Source of the DNA: a virus
Direction: 5' to 3' (one strand)
Length of the DNA stretch: 28,001 nt
IMG/VR virus record: IMGVR_UViG_3300009159_000246
Location: 1-28,001 of that record
Below the pieces are notes generated by a model. It was given only the letters and a program-made list of their open reading frames with translations. It was not told where the DNA came from and searched no databases. Numbering within the stretch: the stretch's first letter is position 1; every line of letters starts with the position of its first letter. Made by a program: the position numbers and the translations under genes. Positions 9,247-19,800 of this stretch are shown one piece after another.

Positions 9247-10158
9247 ATGGCTGTATCACAAGCACAAATTGTTGACTTACTATACAAACAAGCGTTTGGT
9301 GTTACCAAGACTGACACCGCCACCAACAAGAGTCCCAGTAACGAATCTATCCCCAGTCCTCTATTGCTACGTGGCGATACTGTGTGGACTCAGGCAGATC
9401 AGATTCCAAGTATTGCTGTTGCAACCGTGGGAATTGTTCAAGAATACACTGGCCCAAATGCAGTGCAGTGTGTACCAGACACTACAACTGTGCCAATTGG
9501 CGGTGTTTACCCCACCTGGAAAACAAATCTAATCTACTGGATCCCCACAGAATTTGGGTCAACTTATAATGTTCAGATCTGGGTGGATAATCCAGGTGCT
9601 GCCTACCCACCAGCAACCGGAACACAGATTTTTGCCGATGGATCAGCTGGCACTGGACAATATTACTACAACTATCAATCAGGTGTGCTCAACTTTATTG
9701 GTGAGACTATCCCGGCACCGTTGACCTCGGGAAAAGTATTATACGTTGTTGGTTATAGATATATTGGACTTGTGGGCATAACAAATTTGCCCAGCATCAC
9801 GGTTACAGGTACTGTTAACGCTACAAATTTTGTAGGAAATGGTGCTGGACTTACAAGCACCTTTACAGATCGCGGCCCGGACTCAAATAATTGGGACACA
9901 CTGACGCAAATGGGTGCATACAAGGTAAATAGAAGTAATTGGAGCGGTACAGTGGGTACACCCTTGGATAGCACAGTATATGTGGGATTATTGCAAGTTT
10001 TGACGTCTATGGACACCACAACACAGGTGTTTTTTCCAGGAACTGTTGAAACTGGCGACGAAAAGATACAATGGAACCGAACTTTATGGAACGGTACCTG
10101 GACAGCTTGGACTAAGATTATCAATAACAAACAGATTATTGATGCAGGAATTTTTTAA
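9247..10158 (+). CDS. Short tail fibre-like protein 4 with knob-like C-terminus
   Basis: 303 residues. Residues 1 to ~185 are a paralogue of the N-terminal domain of the 2544-6071 product (KSPSNESIPSP, LLRGDTVWTQADQIP, NFIGETIP, VVGYRYIGL). A short linker with GNGAGLTS follows. Residues ~211-300 (NNWDTLTQMGAYKV, then WNRTLWNGTWTAWTKI) match the pattern of pyocin-knob-type domains, which sit near the tips of many phage fibres. Compared with gene 2, the whole repeat shaft and YVD module are missing, so it looks like a shortened or domain-swapped paralogue. It starts 3 bases after the previous stop without a clear Shine-Dalgarno. Family naming of the knob rests on pattern only. Confidence 0.8.
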   Translation: MAVSQAQIVDLLYKQAFGVTKTDTATNKSPSNESIPSPLLLRGDTVWTQADQIPSIAVATVGIVQEYTGPNAVQCVPDTTTVPIGGVYPTWKTNLIYWIPTEFGSTYNVQIWVDNPGAAYPPATGTQIFADGSAGTGQYYYNYQSGVLNFIGETIPAPLTSGKVLYVVGYRYIGLVGITNLPSITVTGTVNATNFVGNGAGLTSTFTDRGPDSNNWDTLTQMGAYKVNRSNWSGTVGTPLDSTVYVGLLQVLTSMDTTTQVFFPGTVETGDEKIQWNRTLWNGTWTAWTKIINNKQIIDAGIF

Positions 10159-10167
10159 GGATTAAAA

Positions 10168-13100
10168 ATGTCAAATACACTGTTACTAAAACGAAGTGCG
10201 GTAGCAAATGCAATACCCACAACAGGCAATCTTGCGCTGGGCGAGCTTGCAATCAACACCAACGATGGCTTGTTGTATACCAAAATTGATACCGGCACGC
10301 CTGCTGTTATTGATTTAACCAAGACACAAGCAACTGGCGATGCTACTGGTAACCGAGTAGGCTCCAGTGGCGTACTGAATTTAACGCTGAGCAATAGTGG
10401 TGTATTGGCCAACACTTATGGTAACGCCACATCAATCCCCACATTCACAGTTGACGCAAAGGGTCGAATCACCAGCGCCACTGACAATCCCATTAGCTTT
10501 AGTACCAACAGCATCAGCAATGGTACCAGCAACGTAAGTATCCCCACAAGTAATGGTAACATTATTCTGGTAGCAGGTGGTACAACTACAGGTACTATTA
10601 CCAGTACTGGTGCTAACATTGCCGGTTACCTTGATGTAACCGGCAATGCCAACATTGGCAATATTGGCACAACTGGCATCTATACTGATGGATTGTATCA
10701 TGCCAACGGCACACAGTGGGACTTCCAACAGCCAGCTGGTGCAAACACAGAAATTCAATTCAATGACGGTGCTGGTGGATTTGGTGCAAGTGCAGCCTTT
10801 ACATTCAACACAGCGTCTAACGTATTAACAGTTGGCGGCAATGCCAATGTGGGCAACTTGTCAGCTACTAATATTGCTGGCACATTGACCACAGCAAGTC
10901 AAACAAATATCACAGCAGTTGGTAACCTTAGTACACTAACTGTTGTTGGCAATGCCAATGTTGGTAACATTGGTGCCACCGGTGTTGTTGCAACAGGCAA
11001 CATCTCAGGTGCCAATGTAATTGCAACCAATGCATTTGTTGGTAACATCAGCATAACTGGCGATGCCAACGTTGCCAATCTCAATGCCAGCGGAAATATT
11101 ACTGCGGCCAATATAACCAGCAATGCGTTTTTGTCTGCTCAAACTTTAGATATTGCTGGCAATGCATTCGTTGGTAACATCACAGGAAACGGTAGTGCTA
11201 CGTTTACTACTGTTGGTGGTACATTAACAACCAATGCTCAACCAAATATCACAAGTGTTGGCACATTGACCACACTAAGTGTAACTGGCAATGCTAGTGC
11301 AGGTAATTTAAGCACAGGTGGATCAGTAACTGCTACCGGTAATGGTACATTTGGTAACTTGTCCACTAGTGGTGCGGGAGGATCAATCACTGGAACTGGC
11401 AACATTCAAGGTGGTAATTTAATCAGTACAGGCAACATTAGCACTGCTTCTGGTTACTTTATTGGTAACGGTAGTCAGCTAACTGGCGTTACAGCTAGTT
11501 CTGTTAATGCAGCCAATTTAACTGGCAACACACTAGCCGCAGGCGTAATCTTCTCTAGCTTGACTACTGTTGGCACCTTGGTTGACTTGACAGTAACTGG
11601 TAATGTAAGCGCAGGCAATGTGTCAGGTACAACTGGTACGTTTACCAATATTAGTGGCACACTAACAACCAATTCACAGCCCAACATTACTGTGGTTGGC
11701 ACACTAGGTAACCTAAGCGTTACCGGTAATGCATCAGTTGGTAACTTATCAGCTACCTACTTGGTTGGTACACTAGAAACTGCAAGTCAACCCAATATTA
11801 CTCAAGTTGGTACACTGGCTAATTTGAGTGTAACTGGTAACATTAGTGCCGGCAACTTGTCAGCTACCGATATTAGCGGTACATTAACAACTGCCAGCCA
11901 ACCAAATATCACTCAAGTTGGCACACTAGCTAACTTAACAGTCACTGCCAACATCAACGGTGGCAATTTACTATCAAATACATTGATTGGCAACAATGTT
12001 GCTATTATATCAACTGGCAATTTGTCACTGCAACAAACTGGCAATATCAATGTCAACAACAGTGTTATTAACAACCTGGCAGAACCTTCGCAAGCACAAG
12101 ATGCTGCCACAAAATACTATGTTGATAGTGTTGCGGCTGGCTTGCACATTCACCAACCAGCCAACTTGGCCACAGGCAGTGACCTTGCTACGTACCTTGG
12201 TATCCCAGCTGGCAATGTGGTTTACAACCAACCCAATGGTGTAGGTAACGGTGTAGGCGCAACGCTGACATTTACTGGTAACTCACTAACTGCACTTGAT
12301 GGTATTGCTGTTACTAGCGGCATGCGACTCTTGGTTAAAAATCAAGGCAATGCTGTTACCAACGGTGTGTATTCAACATCAGCTAACTTGTTTGTGCTGA
12401 CACGTAGTACAGGTGAAGACATTGGTGGCGAGCTAGACGGTGGCGACTATATCTTTGTTGAATCTGGTAACATATATGCTGACACATCATGGGTACAGAC
12501 CACAGACACTGTGGTTATTGGTACCGATCCTGTTGTTTGGGCACAGTTTGGTGGTGCTGGACAATACACCGCAGGCACAGGCCTGGGCTTGAATGGTACT
12601 CAGTTCTACTTGGCTAACACAGCAGTAACACCTGGTTCATATGGTAATGCTAGTACAATTCCTACATTTACTGTTAACCAGCAAGGACAGCTCACAGCAG
12701 CCGGTTCAGCAAGCCCAATTGAGGCACCTGCTGCCAACTTGACAGGTACAACGTTAAACAGCACCATTGTTACATCTAGTTTGACCACAGTTGGTACACT
12801 GGGATCACTGAGTGTCACTGGCAACATATCAGCTGGCAATGTATCTGCTACCCTAGTAGGTGGTACATTAACAACAGCTAATCAACCCAACATTACCAGC
12901 GTTGGTAACTTGCTCAACCTAGAAGTTGCAGGCAACGTTACAGCAGGTAACTTGAGTGGTACAAGCATTGTTGGTACGCTGACTACAGCCGCACAAAACA
13001 ACATCACCAGCCTTGGTAATTTGGTGAGCTTGAATGTTAATGGCAACATAGCAACAGGTAACATATCAGCTACTGGTATAACTGGTACATTGTTAACCAA

Positions 13101-14190
13101 CGCACAGCCAAACATTACCAGTGTTGGTAACTTAACTACGTTGGCAGTTACTGGTAATGCCGACGTTGGTAATTTAAACACAAACGGAAACGTTAATGCT
13201 GCCTACTTTATTGGTAATGGTAGCCAGTTAACTGGCGTTACAGCCTCTTCTGTTAATGCAGCCAATTTAACCGGCAATACATTAGCATCGGGTGTAATCT
13301 TCTCTAGTTTGACCAGCGTTGGTACACTGGCCAATTTAACTGTAAGCGGAAATGCCAGTGTTGGTAATTTAGAAGCTGCTTCTGGAAATATTATAGCCGG
13401 AAATATTGTTGCCACTGGTATCGTGTTTGCAACTGATCTTTTTGCAACAAACGAAATAGCCGGCAAAGACATAAACGCTAGTGGCAACATTGTTGCTGGC
13501 AATATAACCAGCAATGCACTGTTGTCTGGTGCAACTCTAAGTGTAACTGGCAATGCCAACGTGGGCAACATTGGTGGTACTAGTGCGGTATTCACAAACC
13601 TAACCGGTACGCTACTAACCAACGCACAACCAAACATTACTAGTATTGGTTCACTTGACTCGTTGGATGTAACTGGTAATATCACAGCTGGTAATTTGGC
13701 AACTAGTGGATCTGGTGGCGATTTGACATTAACGGGCGGCAATATTATTGGTGCCAATGTCGTATCTGCAAACACATTTAGTGCTACTGTTAGTATAAGC
13801 ACAGTCGGACTTAATGCAACTGGTAACGCCAACGTTGGTAATTTAGGCACAGCTGGGAATATCAGTGCCAGTTACTTCCTGGGTAACGGTAGTCAGTTAA
13901 CTGGTGTTTATGGAAATGCTGAAACACTGACAGGTACATTCCTGGCAAGCAATGTTGTTGGCTCTAGCTTGACTAGTGTGGGTAATTTGTTGGTAGCTAA
14001 TGTTACTACACTAACTGTGTCTACGTTGGCTAATATTACAGCAACCACAAACTCTACTTCAACTACTTCGGGTGCACTCACAGTAGCTGGTGGTTTAGGT
14101 GTTGTAGGTAATATTTACGGTGGAGATATTTACAAGAACGGCGTTATTGTTCTAAATGCTAATGACACAATTGATGGTGGCTCTTTCTAA
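10168..14190 (+). CDS. Tail fibre-like protein 5 (tropism-determinant-like N-terminus)
   Basis: 1340 residues, the longest gene in the window. Residues 1 to ~45 (LLLKRSAVANAIPTTGNLAL, GELAINTNDGLLY) follow the pattern of the N-terminal domain of major tropism determinant-like fibre proteins. Residues ~190-220 contain NTEIQFNDGAGGFG, a motif common in phage fibres. Most of the chain is ~35-45-residue repeats of the form GTLTT..QPNITSVGTL..L.VTGN.NVGNL. Residues ~630-800 hold the YVD...LLVKNQGN..TNGVY module. The last ~50 residues include STSTTSGALTVAGGLGVVGN. TAAGGA lies just before the ATG. It starts 9 bases after the previous gene and ends 2 bases before the next. Not known: which tail organelle it belongs to. 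Confidence 0.85.
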   Translation: MSNTLLLKRSAVANAIPTTGNLALGELAINTNDGLLYTKIDTGTPAVIDLTKTQATGDATGNRVGSSGVLNLTLSNSGVLANTYGNATSIPTFTVDAKGRITSATDNPISFSTNSISNGTSNVSIPTSNGNIILVAGGTTTGTITSTGANIAGYLDVTGNANIGNIGTTGIYTDGLYHANGTQWDFQQPAGANTEIQFNDGAGGFGASAAFTFNTASNVLTVGGNANVGNLSATNIAGTLTTASQTNITAVGNLSTLTVVGNANVGNIGATGVVATGNISGANVIATNAFVGNISITGDANVANLNASGNITAANITSNAFLSAQTLDIAGNAFVGNITGNGSATFTTVGGTLTTNAQPNITSVGTLTTLSVTGNASAGNLSTGGSVTATGNGTFGNLSTSGAGGSITGTGNIQGGNLISTGNISTASGYFIGNGSQLTGVTASSVNAANLTGNTLAAGVIFSSLTTVGTLVDLTVTGNVSAGNVSGTTGTFTNISGTLTTNSQPNITVVGTLGNLSVTGNASVGNLSATYLVGTLETASQPNITQVGTLANLSVTGNISAGNLSATDISGTLTTASQPNITQVGTLANLTVTANINGGNLLSNTLIGNNVAIISTGNLSLQQTGNINVNNSVINNLAEPSQAQDAATKYYVDSVAAGLHIHQPANLATGSDLATYLGIPAGNVVYNQPNGVGNGVGATLTFTGNSLTALDGIAVTSGMRLLVKNQGNAVTNGVYSTSANLFVLTRSTGEDIGGELDGGDYIFVESGNIYADTSWVQTTDTVVIGTDPVVWAQFGGAGQYTAGTGLGLNGTQFYLANTAVTPGSYGNASTIPTFTVNQQGQLTAAGSASPIEAPAANLTGTTLNSTIVTSSLTTVGTLGSLSVTGNISAGNVSATLVGGTLTTANQPNITSVGNLLNLEVAGNVTAGNLSGTSIVGTLTTAAQNNITSLGNLVSLNVNGNIATGNISATGITGTLLTNAQPNITSVGNLTTLAVTGNADVGNLNTNGNVNAAYFIGNGSQLTGVTASSVNAANLTGNTLASGVIFSSLTSVGTLANLTVSGNASVGNLEAASGNIIAGNIVATGIVFATDLFATNEIAGKDINASGNIVAGNITSNALLSGATLSVTGNANVGNIGGTSAVFTNLTGTLLTNAQPNITSIGSLDSLDVTGNITAGNLATSGSGGDLTLTGGNIIGANVVSANTFSATVSISTVGLNATGNANVGNLGTAGNISASYFLGNGSQLTGVYGNAETLTGTFLASNVVGSSLTSVGNLLVANVTTLTVSTLANITATTNSTSTTSGALTVAGGLGVVGNIYGGDIYKNGVIVLNANDTIDGGSF

Positions 14191-14192
14191 CA

Positions 14193-16805
14193 ATGACCAA
14201 TCGCGTACTGATCAAGCGAAGCTCGGTCGCAAACTCCGTACCCTCGGCATCGGCCCTGGAGTACGGGGAGTTTGCGCTCAACTACTCTGACGGCAATTTA
14301 TTCTTTAAAAATTCCGGCAATGTAGTAACCACGCTGGCTAGTACACAATTTGTTAACGTAAGCGGTAACGTAACCGGAAACTATTTCTTTGGTAACGGCA
14401 GCCAACTAACTGGTGTTATCGCCAGTTCAGCCAATGCTGAATCACTAACAGGCACATTTTTACCAAACAATGTTGTTACATCAAATTTAACCACAGTTGG
14501 TGCCCTGGGCACATTGAGTGTAACTGGCAACGCCAACGTTGGAAATTTAGGTACCACAGGCAATGTCACCGCTGGATACTTTTTAGGCAACGGTAGCCAA
14601 TTAACTGGCATCCTAACAACTGCAAATGCTCAAACACTAACTGGCACATATTTGTCAGCTAATGTGCTTGGGTCTAGTTTGACCAGTGTCGGTACACTGG
14701 GCAATTTGAGTGTTACTAGTAATGCCAATGTAGGCAATCTAAACGCTACAAATATCAGTGGAACATTAACAACAGCCGCACAACCTAATGTTACTTCTGT
14801 AGGTACGTTGTCGGGACTGACAGTATCTGGTGAATCAAACTATACCGGTAACGTTAACATTACTGGTAACCTTGCTGTCACTGGTAACTTAAATTATCAA
14901 AATGTAACTGATCTTGTGGTGGGCGATCCGTTGATTTTTATCGGCGCCAACAACAATGCTAATTTATTTGACCTTGGTGAAGTTACTCAGTGGAATGATG
15001 GCACGCTTCAATATGGTGGTATTGTACGTGATGCAAGTGATGGTGTGTGGAAGGTGTTTGGTAATGTTTATACAGAACCCACTACCACAGTTGATTTTAC
15101 CAATGCCATATACCAGCCATTACGTACAGGAGCTGCCACCTTTGCTGGCGCCAACATCAATGGCGCATTAACTGGTGCAACATCAGGTGCATTTAGTGGC
15201 AACGTAACTACCGGAAACGTATCTGGTGAAACTGGCGCATTTACCAATGTTGGCGGCACGCTAACAACTGCCAGCCAAACAAACATAACCAGCGTTGGTA
15301 CTCTAGTGTCACTAGGTGTTACAGGTAATGCCAATGTTGGTAATATCAGTGCTACAAATGGTGTATTCTCTGGCGCAGTAACTGGCATTACCACAATTGA
15401 TGCAAGCGGCAATGCCAATGTAGGTAACTTGGGCACTAACGGCAATATTACAGCTGGTTATTTTATCGGCAATGGAAGTCAGTTGACTGGCGTTATTGCT
15501 AGCTCTGCAAATGCTGAAACACTAACTGGTACGTTCCTAGCAAATAATGTTGTCACATCTAATTTGACCACAGTTGGCACCCTCAACTCATTAAATGTTA
15601 CTGGTAATGCCAATGTGGGCAACATTGGTGCCACAAACGCAGTAATAACCAACTCACTCAGCGCCGGCAACATCACAGTGTCGGGTAATGTTTCAGCCAC
15701 TTACGTCGTAGGCGACGGTAGTTACTTGACTGGCATTACTAGTTTGCAAAGCGACTATTTGTTTGCTAATGTAGTATCTAGTGTAAGCCCTTATTACCAA
15801 TCTGATTATATTGGCAGCTATGTTGCTGGCACGGTGGCCACTGCAACTCAATCAGTTGGCGGTACAGCAGTTATGCTTGCTGAATTTTTGACCAATGCAG
15901 GGTACCCAAATCAGTCATATTTGCCAATGGGCACAATTGGTGTACAATACCAAACACAAAAAGACAGCGGTAGCTCGACGTATGTTACATACGCTGAAAT
16001 TTGGAAGCGCACATCCTCTGGCACAGAGACCTTGTTATTAACGTCTGATGTGACCCCCACATCTTCAGTTAACACTCTAATTCAGCAACAGACATCGACT
16101 ACAAATAACAGCAATATTCCATTAAACCCAACTGATCGAATTGCAATCAAGATTTATGCACAAATTAGTTCGGGGCCCACTTCTGGTATTACTTTGAGCT
16201 GGGACGGGGCTACGCAGTCTGGATTCTATCTTCCAGCACCAACGGCTTCAGTTGCACAGTTCATTCCCTATCAAAATGCTGTGAGCAACGTGGCTCTTGG
16301 CAGCTATGGTCTCTCTGCTGGGTATTTAACAACAGCAGGCAATGCCACAGTTGGCAATTTAATCGCGGGCTCGGGCAACATTATATCGGGTAACTTAATT
16401 GCCACTGATGTAATATTTTCCGGCGCAATAATAGCATCTGGCAACATGACCGCCAACAATGTTACTGGAATAAACATTGTATCTGCTAATACCTTTGTGG
16501 GAAATGGTAGCCAATTAACTGGACTCCCAACTCCAACTGCAATATCTAGTGGTAACAGCAACGTTTCTATTGCTTCAGCATCAGCCAATGTTACCATGGG
16601 CATAAATGGCGACGCAAATACTGTGGTGATTTCCCCGGGCTCGATATTTGTAAACGGACTATTTGCAAGCCCAAAAACAATTACATCAAATGTACAAATG
16701 GCAGAAGATTCTACTGCCATAATAATTAGCCCGCTAACCATTGCATCTGGGTATAGCATGACTGTGCCAACTAGCTCAACACTATACGTTTGGATACCTA
16801 GTTGA
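14193..16805 (+). CDS. Tail fibre-like protein 6
   Basis: 870 residues. Residues 1 to ~50 (VLIKRSSVANSVPSASALEY, GEFALNYSDGNLFFK) are a diverged copy of the N-terminus of the preceding gene, so both probably attach at equivalent sites. The body has fibre repeats (GNGSQLTG, GTLTTAAQPNVTSVG). Residues ~245-310 form a distinct module (NVTDLVVGDPLIFIG, LGEVTQWNDG, GIVRDASDGVWKVF). Residues ~512-690 (from LQSDYLFANVVSSVSPYY through ISLSWDG-like GITLSWDGATQSGFY) look like a separate globular beta-rich domain with no repeats; I do not recognise it. The start lies 2 bases after the previous stop with no visible Shine-Dalgarno. Bases 14221-14280 are 39/60 G+C against 24/60 in the next 60, unlike the neighbours. 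Confidence 0.85.
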   Translation: MTNRVLIKRSSVANSVPSASALEYGEFALNYSDGNLFFKNSGNVVTTLASTQFVNVSGNVTGNYFFGNGSQLTGVIASSANAESLTGTFLPNNVVTSNLTTVGALGTLSVTGNANVGNLGTTGNVTAGYFLGNGSQLTGILTTANAQTLTGTYLSANVLGSSLTSVGTLGNLSVTSNANVGNLNATNISGTLTTAAQPNVTSVGTLSGLTVSGESNYTGNVNITGNLAVTGNLNYQNVTDLVVGDPLIFIGANNNANLFDLGEVTQWNDGTLQYGGIVRDASDGVWKVFGNVYTEPTTTVDFTNAIYQPLRTGAATFAGANINGALTGATSGAFSGNVTTGNVSGETGAFTNVGGTLTTASQTNITSVGTLVSLGVTGNANVGNISATNGVFSGAVTGITTIDASGNANVGNLGTNGNITAGYFIGNGSQLTGVIASSANAETLTGTFLANNVVTSNLTTVGTLNSLNVTGNANVGNIGATNAVITNSLSAGNITVSGNVSATYVVGDGSYLTGITSLQSDYLFANVVSSVSPYYQSDYIGSYVAGTVATATQSVGGTAVMLAEFLTNAGYPNQSYLPMGTIGVQYQTQKDSGSSTYVTYAEIWKRTSSGTETLLLTSDVTPTSSVNTLIQQQTSTTNNSNIPLNPTDRIAIKIYAQISSGPTSGITLSWDGATQSGFYLPAPTASVAQFIPYQNAVSNVALGSYGLSAGYLTTAGNATVGNLIAGSGNIISGNLIATDVIFSGAIIASGNMTANNVTGINIVSANTFVGNGSQLTGLPTPTAISSGNSNVSIASASANVTMGINGDANTVVISPGSIFVNGLFASPKTITSNVQMAEDSTAIIISPLTIASGYSMTVPTSSTLYVWIPS

Positions 16806-16806
16806 T

Positions 16807-16814
16807 GGTAAATA
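16807..16814 (+). promoter_or_regulatory. Putative T4-type late promoter, GGTAAATA
   Basis: GGTAAATA lies 22 bases before the ATG at 16837, in the 31-base gap after the preceding gene. A start ~6 bases downstream would leave a short leader carrying GAAGGA. T4 late promoters need only a TATAAATA -10 box; this variant also precedes the gp13-like and sheath genes. Confidence 0.5.
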
Positions 16815-16836
16815 CAGGATAGAAGGATAGATTAAC

Positions 16837-19800
16837 ATGGCACTTACACTAGACGGAACAGCGGGCATAACAGCATCCGGCAACATCACTGGTAATTACA
16901 TTCTGGGAAACGGCTCACAACTGTCCGGAATTATCACCAGCGTCAGCAGTCTAAGTAACGGCAGTTCAAATGTAGCAGTTGCTACTTCTGGTGGAAATGT
17001 TACTGTGGGCGTTGGTGGAACTCCTAGTGTGGCAATATTTTCAACCGCTGGCGCCAACGTAACAGGTACTCTAGGCGTAACTGGCAACATCACAGGCGGA
17101 AATTTAAGCGGCACAAGTATTGTGGGTACATTAACTACAGCAAGCCAAACAAATATCACCAGTGTTGGCACACTTGGCTCACTAAGTGTTACTGGCAACG
17201 CCAATGTAGGCAATCTAGGTGCAACTACAGTAGTTGCAACTAATCTAACTGGAACACTGACCACAGCCGCACAACCCAACATCACTTCGGTGGGCACACT
17301 GGCCACAGTAAGTGTGACCGGAAATGCCAACGTTGGCAATCTAGGAACAAACGGCAATATCACAGCCAGTTACCTTTTTGGTAACGGTAGCCAACTTTCT
17401 GGTATTGATGCATCAGGAATACAAAACGGCACAAGCAATGTCAAGGTCACTAGCTCAGGCGGAAATGTTACCACCAGTGTTGGCGGACAAGCCAATGTAC
17501 TGATCATAACCAGCACAGGCGCAAATATCATAGGTACTTTGAATAATGGTACCGGTAATGCCAACTTAGGTAATCTAGGTGCGACCAATGTTGTTGCCAC
17601 AAATCTAACAGGTACATTAACCACAGCCGCACAAACAAATATCACCAGTGTTGGCACACTTGGCTCACTAAGTGTAACTGGCAACGCCAACGTGGGTAAC
17701 TTGGGTACAACAAGTATTGTGGCTACCAACTTGACTGGTACATTACAAACCGCCACGCAAACAAACATTACCTCATTAGGTACATTGGGCACACTAAGTG
17801 TTACAGGCAATGCCAATGTAGGCAACTTGGGCGCAACAAGTGTTGTTGCAACAAACTTAACTGGTACTTTAACAACAGCCGCACAAACAAATATTACCAG
17901 TGTTGGTACTTTGGGTACATTGAGTGTTACAGGCAATGCCAACGTGGGTAACTTGGGTGCTACTAACATTGTTGGCACGTTGACCACATCAAGCCAGACA
18001 AACATTACCAGCGTTGGTACTTTGGGTACATTGAGTGTTACAGGCAATGCCAACGTGGGCAACTTGGGTGCAACTACAGTGGTTGCAACCAATCTAACTG
18101 GTACTTTAACAACAGCGGCACAACCCAATATTACCAGTGTTGGAGCATTGAGTTCGCTGTCGGTCACAGGTAACGCCAACGTTGGCAACATTGGTGCCTC
18201 CAATGCAGTGTTCTCTAGCACAGGTTCATTTGGTGGCAACATCAACATGAACAGTCAGTACATCAACAATGTTACGAACCCTGTGGCCAATCAAGATGTA
18301 GCTACCAAAGCCTATGTTGACCAATACATAACAAGTGGTATTACCTATCACGAACCAGTTGCTGTAGCCACAACTACAACACTGGCAGTGGCCACCGGTG
18401 GCACAGTTTCATACAACAACGGAACTGCTGGTATTGGGGCAAAATTGACTACAACTGGCACATTCCTGTTGATTGATGCTGCCAACGTACAAACTGTTGG
18501 CACACGTATCTTGGTCAAGAACGAAGCCAATGCCACCTGGAATGGCGTTTATACCTATGCCAACACCACAGCAATTGTTCGCTCACTTGACGCCGACGAG
18601 TACGGTTCGGATAGTACAACACAGTTAAGTATCAATGACTATTTCTTTACCACAGGTGGTACTGTCAACGAAGGCACGGCTTTTGTTGTTAATGCGCCAG
18701 CTGGAACAATCGACTTTGGCAACAGCAACATTACGTTTAGTACATTCAGTACAGCACAAGTGTACGATGCTGGAACTGGATTAACATTAACCGGAACATC
18801 GTTTAGCATCAGCAATACTGCTGTATCTACCGGTAGCTATGGTAGCTCAACAGCAATTCCAACATTTACAGTTAACCAACAAGGACAGCTCACAGCGGCT
18901 AGTACTGTGGCTGTTCAAGCACCCGCAAGCACACTAACCGGCACAACGTTGAGTTCAAATGTTATCACATCAAGTTTGACAAGTGTTGGCACATTAACAT
19001 CACTTGCAGTTACAGGTAATATCACAAGTGGTAACGTATCAGGTACAACAGGTACATTTACCAACGTAGCAGGTACATTAACCACAGCGGCTCAAACTAA
19101 CATTACGTCAGTTGGTACATTGGGTACATTGAGTGTTACTGGCAATGCCAACGTAGGTAACTTGGGTGCTACAAGTGTTGTTGCTACCAACCTAACAGGT
19201 ACATTACAAACTGCAAGCCAACCCAACATTACGTCAGTTGGTACACTTGGGTCATTAAGCGTTACTGGCAATATTACTGGTGGTAACATATCAGCAACAA
19301 ATCACACAGGAACTACTGTAAACGTTACTGGTAACATTACTGGTGCTTATTTGTTCGGTAATGCCAGCCAATTAACTGGTATTAGCTCAAGCAAAATTTA
19401 TAATGGCACATCAGAAGCAAACATTGGAGCCAGTGGAGGTAATGCTAATATTTCAATTGGTGGAGTTGCTAACGTTGTAGTTGTTACTAGCACAGGTGCA
19501 AATATTACAGGTACATTGAATGCTACAGGTAATGCTACCTTTGGTAATATTACTGCAACAAATTCGTCTGCTACATTAACCACAGCCGCACAACCTAACA
19601 TTACATCACTTGGTACGTTGACATCATTGAGTGTAACTGGCAATATCGCAGGCGGCAATTTATCAGGTACAAGTATTGTTGGTACATTAACTACTGCCTC
19701 TCAAACTAATATCACTAGTGTTGGTACTCTTGGATCTTTAACAGTTAGTGGTGCAATTACAGTCAACTCGGGTGCAGCCGCAACTGCTATTGTCAATGGT

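Noticed and set aside
9924-9931. GGTAAATA inside fibre gene 4
   Set aside because: It lies mid-gene, 237 bases before the next start, with no nearby start codon context; probably chance, and a caution for the motif.
10168-16805. Diversity-generating retroelement, because genes 5 and 6 have tropism-determinant-like N-termini
   Set aside because: No reverse transcriptase and no template/variable repeat pair with adenine-specific changes was seen.
6250-18200. Regular repeats as a CRISPR array
   Set aside because: Repeats are contiguous, coding and in frame, without unique spacers.
17370-18248. 292-residue antisense open frame, with similar ones at 13203-13850, 10899-11123 and elsewhere
   Set aside because: Low-complexity LPTLALPVTL strings arise from the complement of VTGNANVGNL repeats; no start signals.
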